DNA of 64,000 nt. Source: HGM12713 sp045593725 (GTDB taxonomy: Bacteria > Bacillota > Clostridia > Oscillospirales > CAG-272). A program made the translations under genes and the position numbers. The notes under the pieces were generated by a model. That model ran no database searches and was not told the DNA's origin. It saw only the letters and a program-made list of their open reading frames with translations. This document shows, in pieces, positions 31,689-39,462 of this stretch (the first letter of the stretch is position 1; the number at the start of each line of letters is the position of its first letter). The stretch lies in contig JAZNXE010000028.1 in assembly GCA_045593725.1 (NCBI GenBank), positions 1-64,000 of the forward strand. Reading direction: 5' to 3'.

Positions 31689-33848
31689 ATGCGTGTTTTC
31701 GATACCCATATAAAAAAGCTGTACGGCGTGGGCGAGGTACGGGCGTCAAGATACGGCGCATTGGGAATAAAAACAGTGGGCGACCTGCTTCTCCATTATC
31801 CCAGAGGCTATGAGGACAGAGGAAGCATAAAGCTGCTTACAGAGGGCGATGGACTTACAAAGAGCGCCTATCTTCTTACGGTGGCCACCGAACCGAAAAG
31901 TGTGCGGGTAAAGGGAAGGATGACTCTGACTAAATTCCGCGCCTACGACGACAGCGCGGTATGCGATGTGACCTTTTTCAATCAGGAATATCTGAAGACC
32001 GTCTTTACCGTGGGAAGCACCTTCCGTTTTTACGGGAAGGTGGAGTATAAGGCGGGGAAATATCTTATGACCTCTCCCGCGTACGAGGCGTGGAGCGAGG
32101 ATGCCGAGCTTCCCCCGCTTATACCCGTGTATCCTCTGACCGAGGGGATAACGGGAAAGCAGATAGCCAAGGATATGCGCGCCGCACTGACTCTTGCCTC
32201 TGTGGCACAGGACGGAAATGACCCCCTTCCGGAGGACATAAGACGAAGGGCGGGGCTGTGTTTGCGCTCTTATGCTATCCGAAACATACACGCCCCCAAG
32301 GATTTCGCTGCGTTGGCTTCGGCAAAGAAGCGGCTTATATTCGACGAGTTTTTTAATTTTGCCTTGGGAATTACCATATCCGGGGAAAAGAACAGGCGTT
32401 CGCCTGCCTTTCCTTGTCTTGACGGTGATATAGGACCCCTTATCAAGATATTGCCGTACAAGCTTACGGGTGCTCAGAGTAGGGTAGTTGAGGAGATACG
32501 GTCGGATATGGCAAAGGACACCCTTATGTGCCGTATGGTTATAGGTGACGTGGGCAGCGGAAAGACGGTATGCGCCGCGGCGGCTATACTTTTCGCTGTG
32601 CAAAGCGGTCATCAGGCGGCGCTTATGGTTCCTACCGAGATACTTGCCAGACAGCATTATGAGTCGCTTAGCGATATTTTTACAAGGCTGGGACTTCGGT
32701 CCGCGCTTCTTATAGGCGCTACCCCCGCGGCTCAAAAGCGCAGGATATACGCGGCGCTCTCCTCGGAGGGTGAGGACAGAATAGACGTGGTGATAGGTAC
32801 ACACGCACTCCTCTCGGAGGGAGTTGACTTTTATTCTCTCGGACTTGCCGTAGTAGATGAGCAGCACCGCTTCGGAGTTGACCAGAGAGCGGCTTTGGCG
32901 AGAAAAAATCCTATGGCGCACACTTTGGTTATGAGTGCTACTCCCATACCGCGCTCCTTGGCGTTGGCTCTTTACGGCGACCTTGATATTTCGGTTATAG
33001 ATGAGATACCTCCGGGACGTCAAAAAGTGGATACCTTTGTGGTAGATGAGAGCTACCGACAACGGCTCAACGGCTTTATAAGAAAGCAGATTGAGAGCGG
33101 CGGTCAGGTTTACGTGGTATGTTCCTCGGTGGACGAAAGCCCCGAGGAGGAGCAAGCCGACCTGCTTATGGACAGTGTCGGAACAGATGGCGACCTGCTC
33201 TGCCGACTTGACGGTGACAGACCCCGCGCTCCCCTTAAATCCGCTGTGAAATTTTCCGCGGAGCTTGAGGCGGAGTTTCCCGAATTTAAGGTGGATTTTC
33301 TGCACGGAAAGCTGAACAGCCGTGAGAAAGAGAAGAAAATGAAGGCGTTTGTGTCGGGCGAAACTCATATTTTGGTTTCCACCACGGTTATTGAGGTGGG
33401 TGTCAACGTGCCACGCGCCTCGCTTATGATAGTTGAGAATGCCGAGCGCTTCGGGCTCTCACAGCTTCATCAGCTCCGCGGACGTGTGGGCAGAGGAGAG
33501 AGAAAGTCCTATTGCATACTCGTTTCCGAGGACATCAATACAGAGGGAGGCGCAAAGGAGCGCTTACTTACTCTGAAAAGTTCTCACGACGGATACAGTA
33601 TAGCCGAAAAGGACCTGTCTATGAGAGGTCCGGGTGACTTTCTCAGAAACGGCGCGGACGGCTCGGTCCGTCAGAGCGGAGGTGTCAGATTCAGGTTGGC
33701 GGAGCTGTGTGACGATACGGGGCTTATGAGCCTTGCCTTTAGTGAGGCGAGGAAGCTTATAGGAGATGACCCAAATCTTTGGGCGCATCCCGCCCTTCGA
33801 GATGAGGTAGAGAGGATGTTTGTCACCGACCCTTTGGAAGTTAACTAA
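31689..33848 (+). CDS. recG: ATP-dependent DNA helicase RecG
   Basis: A 719-residue superfamily 2 helicase that remodels stalled replication forks and branch-migrates Holliday junctions. The N-terminal wedge/OB domain (about 1-190) opens with KLYGVGEVRASRYGALGI and HYPRGYEDR. Helicase motifs: GDVGSGKT (Walker A, 286-293), VVDEQHRFG (motif II, near 388), MSATPIPRSLAL (motif III), and the family-specific C-terminal VIEVGVNVP ... QLHQLRGRVGRG (motif VI). RecG markers SHDGYSIAEKDLSMRGPGDF are present. ATG 31689 is chosen over ATG 31671, which overlaps the GGAAGGAGGT ribosome site that serves 31689. Followed by a terminator whose arm includes the ribosome site of the next gene. Confidence 0.95.
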   Translation: MRVFDTHIKKLYGVGEVRASRYGALGIKTVGDLLLHYPRGYEDRGSIKLLTEGDGLTKSAYLLTVATEPKSVRVKGRMTLTKFRAYDDSAVCDVTFFNQEYLKTVFTVGSTFRFYGKVEYKAGKYLMTSPAYEAWSEDAELPPLIPVYPLTEGITGKQIAKDMRAALTLASVAQDGNDPLPEDIRRRAGLCLRSYAIRNIHAPKDFAALASAKKRLIFDEFFNFALGITISGEKNRRSPAFPCLDGDIGPLIKILPYKLTGAQSRVVEEIRSDMAKDTLMCRMVIGDVGSGKTVCAAAAILFAVQSGHQAALMVPTEILARQHYESLSDIFTRLGLRSALLIGATPAAQKRRIYAALSSEGEDRIDVVIGTHALLSEGVDFYSLGLAVVDEQHRFGVDQRAALARKNPMAHTLVMSATPIPRSLALALYGDLDISVIDEIPPGRQKVDTFVVDESYRQRLNGFIRKQIESGGQVYVVCSSVDESPEEEQADLLMDSVGTDGDLLCRLDGDRPRAPLKSAVKFSAELEAEFPEFKVDFLHGKLNSREKEKKMKAFVSGETHILVSTTVIEVGVNVPRASLMIVENAERFGLSQLHQLRGRVGRGERKSYCILVSEDINTEGGAKERLLTLKSSHDGYSIAEKDLSMRGPGDFLRNGADGSVRQSGGVRFRLAELCDDTGLMSLAFSEARKLIGDDPNLWAHPALRDEVERMFVTDPLEVN

Positions 33849-33865
33849 AGCGTAATATTTTCATA

Positions 33866-33909
33866 CCTTCGGCGATATGCTTAAAACAGATATCGTCGGA
33901 GGTTTTTTT
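33866..33909 (+). terminator. recG terminator overlapping next gene's ribosome site
   Basis: CCTTCGGCGATAT (33866-33878) pairs fully, with two wobbles, with ATATCGTCGGAGG (33890-33902), followed by seven T (33903-33909). GGAGG at the end of the right arm is the ribosome site for the ATG at 33910, which begins directly after the T-run. Confidence 0.75.
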
Positions 33910-34389
33910 ATGAGTGTGGAATATGATATAAAAAGGAGCAGAGTGTACGCTCAGGGCAACGAATGCTTACGATACAAAATCAGTGTCCCTGTAATAAAGG
34001 GAGCGGAAAGGATAAATGAATTTTATAAAAGGATAAGTGAGGAGTGCGAGAGCTTTTGCAGAATTCGGCTTTGCCAATGCATAGAGAATACTAAAGGTGA
34101 AAGGTTTTTTTACGAGCTTTTATGCAGGGTGTGCCACGAGGACGCCGAGATTGTTTCTATATTGACGCGCGTACGCCTCCTGAAAGGGGGAACTGAGATT
34201 GAGAGTTACATCCGAGCGCTTAACTGGAGTGTGACCGAGGGGTGTATGCTTCCACCAAAGCTGTTGCTGCGCAAATATACGAAAAAAGGGAAGTCCCAAC
34301 ACAAGGAGGATGAGGGCATATTTTTATGCCGTGGGGAGATTAAAAGTCTAAAAGACACCCGTATTGACATATTTTTTAAGCAGATGTGA
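33910..34389 (+). CDS. Unknown small protein after recG
   Basis: A 159-residue protein without signal peptide or membrane segment. It begins VEYDIKRSRVYAQGNECLRY, then KISVPVIKGAERINEFYKRI. The phrase P-V-I-x-G-x-x-x-I-N-x-F-Y resembles the start of DUF3298/DUF4163-type domains, but the match is short and I would not assign it. Six or more cysteines in the middle (SFCRIRLCQC, LLCRVCHED) are notable for a cytoplasmic protein of this size. ATG 33910 has GGAGG seven bases upstream within a hairpin arm; an in-frame opening at 33877 lies inside the same hairpin. It can be read only by transcripts that pass the recG terminator or start after it, and no promoter is apparent. Confidence 0.65.
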   Translation: MSVEYDIKRSRVYAQGNECLRYKISVPVIKGAERINEFYKRISEECESFCRIRLCQCIENTKGERFFYELLCRVCHEDAEIVSILTRVRLLKGGTEIESYIRALNWSVTEGCMLPPKLLLRKYTKKGKSQHKEDEGIFLCRGEIKSLKDTRIDIFFKQM

Positions 34390-34438
34390 GAAAAAATAGA
34401 AAATTGCGTAAGACGGAGATATTTTTCAAAAAAATATC

Positions 34439-34467
34439 TTGAAGATATATTATAAATATGGTATAAT
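34439..34467 (+). promoter_or_regulatory. Probable promoter of the V/A-ATPase operon
   Basis: TTGAAG (34439-34444), 17-bp spacer, TATAAT (34462-34467), 77 bp before the first start codon. Confidence 0.6.
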
Positions 34468-34543
34468 AAATTTAACATATTTTCGCTTGAGAAAGTGGAA
34501 AAGACAAAACAATGCTAAATGTTGACACGGAGGCTATGGAATT

Positions 34544-34864
34544 TTGTCAAGAGAAATAATTGAGAAGATAAGACAAGCCGAGGCGCAGGCTCAAAGGATA
34601 AGGAGCGACGCGCAGGAAGAGGCAAAGACGCGTATCCGTACCGCCGAGGCGGAGGCAAAAAAGCTTTGTCAAAGGGCTGAGGAACAGGCGCAAAGGCAAA
34701 ACAGGGAGAAGCTTGACATAGCTAAGATCAGGGCTGAAGAGGTGTTACAAAACGCCGAAAAGGATGCTCTTCTGGAGGCGAAGTCTATGGAAAAAACAGC
34801 CGATTTTAATATGAGAGAGGCTGTCAGGACTATCATTGCGGGAGTGAAGGAACAATGTCAGTAA
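34544..34864 (+). CDS. V/A-type ATPase subunit H (stalk coiled coil)
   Basis: A 106-residue protein, almost entirely charged coiled coil: EIIEKIRQAEAQAQRIRSDA, then a long Ala/Glu/Lys/Gln helix with a heptad rhythm. This is the size and character of the AtpH/NtpF (subunit G/H) peripheral-stalk protein that opens archaeal-type ATPase operons, where it pairs with subunit E. The start is TTG 34544, ten bases after GGAGG; an ATG at 34536 gives only a seven-codon frame. Its end overlaps the subunit I start by 10 bp, indicating translational coupling. Confidence 0.85.
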   Translation: MSREIIEKIRQAEAQAQRIRSDAQEEAKTRIRTAEAEAKKLCQRAEEQAQRQNREKLDIAKIRAEEVLQNAEKDALLEAKSMEKTADFNMREAVRTIIAGVKEQCQ

Positions 34865-36831
34865 GCAAGATGAAAAGGCTGACGGTGTTCGCTCACAAGG
34901 AACGGCTGGACGAGCTGGTAAAAAGGCTTGTAAAGCTGCGCTGCGTGGAGATATCAGAGAGTGAGGAGCGCTCCATGGAGGAGCTTTCGCTTACAAGAAT
35001 AAATTGCGACACGCGCAGACTTGAGCTTGAAGCCGATATCGCCGACATCGGAAAAGCCATAAACCTGCTTGACCCCTTTGTAAGGAGAAGCAAGGGACTG
35101 TTCCCGCAAAAAACAGAGGTGGATACCGAGGCGTTTGTTAAAAAAGGACACGCCGAAAGGGCAAGGCGGACTGTCAAAGAAGCGCTTTCTGCTGAGAACA
35201 GGCTTAATGCCATTAAAGCCGAGAGGGCGAGGTGCGAGGCTGATATCGCCGCGGCAGAGCCATACTCGGAATATGATATGCCGCTGGGCTTTTCGGGAAC
35301 CGACAGCTCCGAGTGCTTCCTTGGTGTGCTGCCCGCTGCCACAGACCTTGACGTGTGCGGAAAGGCGCTGTACAAGGTGGGAGCTATTGCCCAGATACTT
35401 CGGAGAGATAAGAACGGTATATACGCCGTATTTTTCTGCCATAAAAGCGACAGCGCGGCAGTAAGCGCTGAGCTTAGCTCCTACGGATTTCTTAAAGCAA
35501 ACTTCTCGGGAAACCGGATGACTGCCGCAGAATGTATAGTTAACGCCCGTAAGAGGCTCAGAGCACTTGACGCTGAGAGTGAAGCTTTAAGAGTAAGGCT
35601 CGCGGAGCTGGCAAAGCGTGTAGATGCCCTTGAGGTTCTTTATGATATGGAAGCCACAGAGCTTGTATCAGTGGAGCAGAAGCTTAAGCTCTGCGCAACC
35701 GACAGCGTTGCCGTTATAAAGGGCTGGATACCCGCAAAACGCGAGGCAGCGGTGGAGGGCTTTCTTGAAGGCTTTGAGTGCGCTTATGAGATAAGCGAGC
35801 CGGAGGGCGAGGAGATACCTCCCGTACTGCTGGAAAACAACGGCTTTGCGTCAAACTTCGAGTGGGTACTGGGAATGTATTCTTATCCGCTTTACGGAAG
35901 ATTTGACCCTACGTTTATAATGAGTATATTTTACTTCATTATCTTCGGTATTATGTTTGCCGACGCGGGGTATGGAATACTGCTGGTGCTGGCTTGCTTC
36001 GGCGCGGTGAAATTTTTGCACCCCGGAGAAGGAATGCAGAGATTCCTTAAAATGTTCGGGTACTGCGGGTTTTCGTGTATAATTTTCGGAGTGCTTTTCG
36101 GGGCTTATTTTGGCGACCTGCCCCTTGCTATAATGCGCAATATGATGGGCATTCCCGAGGAACAGCTTCCCAATCTCGCACTTTTGGGAGGATCGGGCGC
36201 CAATATAGCTCTCCTCTTCGACCCGCTGCAAAATCCTATGGGATTTTTGCTTCTCTCCTTGGGAGTTGGCGCGGTACACCTTATCGCGGGAATGGCGGTT
36301 CAGTTTTACGTGCTTTGCAAGGACGGACACGTGCTTGACGCCATACTTGACATAGGCGCGTACTGGCTACTCTTCGGCGGAGTTGCGTTGCTGGTGCTTA
36401 TGCCCTCGGTTGGACTTTGGGTGACCTTAGCCGCGGTGGCTGTTATAGTACTGACCCACGGACGAAGCGAGAAAAATATAGTTATGAAGCTGCTCAAGGG
36501 TCTGCTTGGACTCTACGACCTTATAAATTACGTAGCCGACCTGCTTTCCTACTCCAGAATTCTGGCACTTGGACTTGCGGCGGGAATAATCGGACAGGTG
36601 GTAAACATTCTCGGAACTATGGGCGGGGCTACCGTTGTTGGCTTTATTGCCTTGGTCGTGGCATTTGCCATAGGACATCTGCTCAACCTGGCTATAAACG
36701 TGCTGGGCACCTTCGTGCATACGTCAAGACTTCAGTATATAGAATTTTTCGGAAAGTTCTACGAGGACGGAGGAATCCCCTTCGACCCTGCGGAGCCATC
36801 TGAAAAGTTTTCACGGGAAATTAATCAATAA
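34855..36831 (+). CDS. ntpI: V/A-type ATPase subunit I (membrane a-subunit)
   Basis: A 658-residue subunit that links the stalk to the rotor and provides the ion half-channels. Residues 1-about 330 are a cytoplasmic coiled-coil domain (SKMKRLTVFAHKERLDELVK, then paired helices). Then about eight transmembrane helices from about 355, including IMFADAGYGILLVL and LLSYSRILALGLAAGIIGQV, the helix carrying the essential Arg (YSRILALGLA). The C-terminus HTSRLQYIEFFGKFYEDGG is the family signature. ATG 34855 overlaps the previous gene, and the next start lies 45 bp after its stop. Confidence 0.94.
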   Translation: MSVSKMKRLTVFAHKERLDELVKRLVKLRCVEISESEERSMEELSLTRINCDTRRLELEADIADIGKAINLLDPFVRRSKGLFPQKTEVDTEAFVKKGHAERARRTVKEALSAENRLNAIKAERARCEADIAAAEPYSEYDMPLGFSGTDSSECFLGVLPAATDLDVCGKALYKVGAIAQILRRDKNGIYAVFFCHKSDSAAVSAELSSYGFLKANFSGNRMTAAECIVNARKRLRALDAESEALRVRLAELAKRVDALEVLYDMEATELVSVEQKLKLCATDSVAVIKGWIPAKREAAVEGFLEGFECAYEISEPEGEEIPPVLLENNGFASNFEWVLGMYSYPLYGRFDPTFIMSIFYFIIFGIMFADAGYGILLVLACFGAVKFLHPGEGMQRFLKMFGYCGFSCIIFGVLFGAYFGDLPLAIMRNMMGIPEEQLPNLALLGGSGANIALLFDPLQNPMGFLLLSLGVGAVHLIAGMAVQFYVLCKDGHVLDAILDIGAYWLLFGGVALLVLMPSVGLWVTLAAVAVIVLTHGRSEKNIVMKLLKGLLGLYDLINYVADLLSYSRILALGLAAGIIGQVVNILGTMGGATVVGFIALVVAFAIGHLLNLAINVLGTFVHTSRLQYIEFFGKFYEDGGIPFDPAEPSEKFSREINQ

Positions 36832-36876
36832 ACTCTATTAAACCTTAAAATAAAAAATATTAAAGGAGAACAAAAA

Positions 36877-37371
36877 ATGTCATTGGGTGAATTTTTGTCA
36901 ACAGTATTTACAGGTAATAATCTCGCGCTCCTCGGAGCGGCTCTCGCCGCTATACTTTCGGGTATGGGAAGCGCAAAGGGAGTAGGTCTTGTGGGTGAAG
37001 CCGCTTCGGGTCTTTTGGCAGAGGACCCCTCCAAGTTCGGTAAGGCGCTCATTCTTCAGGCTCTTCCCGGTACACAGGGTATTTACGGTCTTATCACCGC
37101 ATTTCTAATTATATTCAATATGGGAATACTCAGCGGCGCGCCTGTTACTCTTACGGTAGCGCAGGGTATGTACTATCTGGTCGCAGGACTTCCCATAGCT
37201 ATCGTTGGCTATTATTCGGGTATCAAGCAGGGAAGAGTTGCCGCTTCGGGCATTTCTCTTCTGGCAAAGCGCCCCAAGGAGGTAGGTAAGGCTATTACCT
37301 CCGCGGCTCTGGTTGAGACCTACGCTATATTCGCGGTTCTCGTATCGCTCCTTATGGTTCTCTTCGCTTAA
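36877..37371 (+). CDS. ntpK: V/A-type ATPase subunit K (rotor ring), sodium type
   Basis: A 164-residue proteolipid with four transmembrane helices made by duplication of a hairpin. Residues matching the Na+ site of Enterococcus hirae NtpK are all present: L63, T66 and Q67 in ALPGTQGIYG, Q118 in SGIKQGRVAASG and E147 in ALVETYAIFA (E. hirae L61, T64, Q65, Q110, E139). Only the second hairpin has the carboxylate, giving one ion site per subunit, as in that family. The ring therefore probably moves Na+ and not H+. AAAGGAGAAC precedes ATG 36877. Confidence 0.95.
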   Translation: MSLGEFLSTVFTGNNLALLGAALAAILSGMGSAKGVGLVGEAASGLLAEDPSKFGKALILQALPGTQGIYGLITAFLIIFNMGILSGAPVTLTVAQGMYYLVAGLPIAIVGYYSGIKQGRVAASGISLLAKRPKEVGKAITSAALVETYAIFAVLVSLLMVLFA

Positions 37372-37409
37372 TTGAGAGTAAAGCGAAAAGCATAAGCACA
37401 GGAGGCGTA

Positions 37410-38075
37410 ATGACAGGACTTAGCAAGATAACAGATAAAATTCTGGACGAGGCAAGGCGTGAAGCGGCTGCAAGGCTTGCGGAGGCTGATGCCCAATGCG
37501 CGCTCATAACCGCCGAGTACAAGGCAAAGGCTGACGAAGCGGCAAATGCGCTTAACGCCGATGCTAAAAGCGAGGCGTCCCAGATAGTTTCGCGTACACG
37601 CGCCGGAGAAGCTACCGTCCGTAAAAATCTTTTGCTTAAAACTCAGGGAGAGATGATAGACAAGGCATTTGAGATAGCCGAAAAGGAGCTTGCTTCTCTT
37701 AGCGGAAACGAAAGACTTGAGCTTCTGGCGGGATTGCTTACCGCTCTTATGGCGGCAGAATGGGATGCCGAGCAGACAAGAGATGAAATTTACGGTGATG
37801 AGGGAGAGGAGAAGCGTATCTATGAGATAATGCTTAATCCCAAGGACCGAGAGCATTACGGAGAAGCGCTTTTAAGCAATTTCAAGCGAAGAATAGTGGG
37901 AAAGGATATGGGCGATATCGCATCCCGCGTAGTCCTCGGTAAAGGTACCGTGGATATAGAGGGCGGACTTATAGTAAGAGTAGGCGACGTGGATATAAAC
38001 AGCTCTGTACACGCTCTGATTGCTCAGCTCAGACCCTCGCTTGAAGCAAGGGTAGCTAAGATATTATTTCCCTAA
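37410..38075 (+). CDS. ntpE: V/A-type ATPase subunit E (peripheral stalk)
   Basis: A 221-residue protein with a long N-terminal helix (SKITDKILDEARREAAARLA, to about residue 100) and a mixed C-terminal domain. The ending VVLGKGTVDIEGGLIVRVGD, then VDINSSVHALIAQLRPSLEA, is the conserved C-terminal block of subunit E, which caps the stator and binds the top of subunit B. About 40 residues in the middle (EIYGDEGEEKRIYEIMLNPK) are variable. AGGAGGCGTA precedes ATG 37410. Confidence 0.9.
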   Translation: MTGLSKITDKILDEARREAAARLAEADAQCALITAEYKAKADEAANALNADAKSEASQIVSRTRAGEATVRKNLLLKTQGEMIDKAFEIAEKELASLSGNERLELLAGLLTALMAAEWDAEQTRDEIYGDEGEEKRIYEIMLNPKDREHYGEALLSNFKRRIVGKDMGDIASRVVLGKGTVDIEGGLIVRVGDVDINSSVHALIAQLRPSLEARVAKILFP

Positions 38076-38093
38076 AAAAGAGAAAGGTTGATA

Positions 38094-39104
38094 GTGAAAA
38101 TGGCTAAAGGCTATAATGCAACCGAATATATGTACAGCTCCGCGCGAATACGCGCTATGGAAGCGAGGATAGCCACGGCAGAGCAAATAGCAAGGCTTGC
38201 CGATGCAGAAAGCGTTGACGTAATTATAAGCTCTCTGGGCGAGTTCGGCTTTGAAGCGGTGTACGATGCCGACGGAAAGCTTTCAAGAGAGGATACGCTC
38301 CTAAGTGTCCTTGAGGAGGGCTTTCGCGCTGTTGGCGAGATGGAATGCGGCGAGGCGGTACGTTTTTTAAAATATCAGTATGATTGCAACAATATAAAAG
38401 CGATTATAAAATGCAACTCGGCGGGTATATCCCCCGACGGAATGCTTCTGCCTTTAGGCAGTGTAGGGATTGAGAGCGTTAAAAAGGCGTATCTTGAGAA
38501 GGATTATTCGGTATTTCCCGAAAATATGGCGTCGGCGATAGCTGAGGCGGAGAATGCCTTTGCGGCTACCGCAAACCCGCAGAAGGTGGATTTTATTATA
38601 GACAGAGCCGCCTTTGCGGATATGCTCAAATCGGCGACTGATAGCGGCGTTCCTCTTGCCCGACGGCTTGTAGCTGTAAAAATAGACCTTGTGAATATAA
38701 TGATAGCTATACGCCTTATCCGTATGAAGCTTGGGGTACAGGCAGAAGCCCTGCTTGACGAGGCATACGTTGAGGGAGGCTCCTTTGACAGGGAGAGTCT
38801 TGGAGAGGCTGTAACGGCTGGAGAGGACGGACTTTCCGAGCTTCTCGCTTACAGTGCTTATTCGTCCTTTGCTGAGTATATATCTGAGGGCGCTTCCTTG
38901 GGAAGGCTTGAGAAGGCTGCTGACGATATGTGGGTATCCCTTGCCAAGGAGGCAAGATACGCGCCCTTCGGCGCGGAGGTGGCTATCGGGTATATTTTTG
39001 CTCTTGAATATGAGGTCAAGAATATAAGGATAGTGCTTGCGGGCAAGGAAGCGGGACTCTCCTCGGATATAATTCGCGAAAGAATGAGGGAGTGCTATGT
39101 ATAA
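38094..39104 (+). CDS. ntpC: V/A-type ATPase subunit C (d-type connector)
   Basis: A 336-residue, nearly all-helical protein of the V-ATPase C/d family, which couples the central shaft to the membrane ring. Family cues are the repeated modules with YDCNNIKAIIKC, VKIDLVNIMIAIRLIRMKLG and the closing GYIFALEYEVKNIRIVLAGK. Start codons TTG 38088, GTG 38094 and ATG 38100 are all in frame; GTG 38094 has AAAGG at a six-base spacing and is preferred. Its stop overlaps the subunit F start by 8 bp. Confidence 0.9.
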   Translation: MKMAKGYNATEYMYSSARIRAMEARIATAEQIARLADAESVDVIISSLGEFGFEAVYDADGKLSREDTLLSVLEEGFRAVGEMECGEAVRFLKYQYDCNNIKAIIKCNSAGISPDGMLLPLGSVGIESVKKAYLEKDYSVFPENMASAIAEAENAFAATANPQKVDFIIDRAAFADMLKSATDSGVPLARRLVAVKIDLVNIMIAIRLIRMKLGVQAEALLDEAYVEGGSFDRESLGEAVTAGEDGLSELLAYSAYSSFAEYISEGASLGRLEKAADDMWVSLAKEARYAPFGAEVAIGYIFALEYEVKNIRIVLAGKEAGLSSDIIRERMRECYV

Positions 39105-39423
39105 GATTGGAATAATAGGCGACCGCGACAGCGTGCTGGGCTTTATGGCTCTGGGTTTTTCGGTCCACGAGGCGAAATGCGGCGAGGATGCGGCGGATAA
39201 GCTTCACGAGCTTGTTAGAACGGGGGAGTACGCGGTGATATTTATAATCGAAAGCCTTGCCCTTGACATACAAGAGGACATGGCAAGGTATAAGGATGCC
39301 CCCCTCCCCGCCATTACGGTTATTCCCGGTGGCAGCGGAAGCACGGGCTACGGAATGGCGAGCATCAAGAGCGCGGTAGAGCGCGCGGTAGGAGCGGATA
39401 TTCTCTTTAAGAACGAAGAATAA
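39097..39423 (+). CDS. ntpG: V/A-type ATPase subunit F
   Basis: A 108-residue Rossmann-like protein that binds the central shaft subunit D. Typical opening YKIGIIGDRDSVLGFMALGF, then VIFIIESLALDI and PAITVIPGGSGSTGYGMASI. It starts inside the end of subunit C (ATG 39097), so translation is coupled. The ntp gene letter follows E. hirae usage. Confidence 0.92.
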   Translation: MYKIGIIGDRDSVLGFMALGFSVHEAKCGEDAADKLHELVRTGEYAVIFIIESLALDIQEDMARYKDAPLPAITVIPGGSGSTGYGMASIKSAVERAVGADILFKNEE

Positions 39424-39462
39424 AAAATCTAATAGCGCTGAGAGGCGTTTGGAGGCATAGTA

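Noticed and set aside
31746..33368. A 540-codon minus-strand frame
   Set aside because: Shadow of recG; no ribosome site or family match. Similar long shadows exist opposite V-ATPase A, the EF-G-like gene and the flavodiiron gene.
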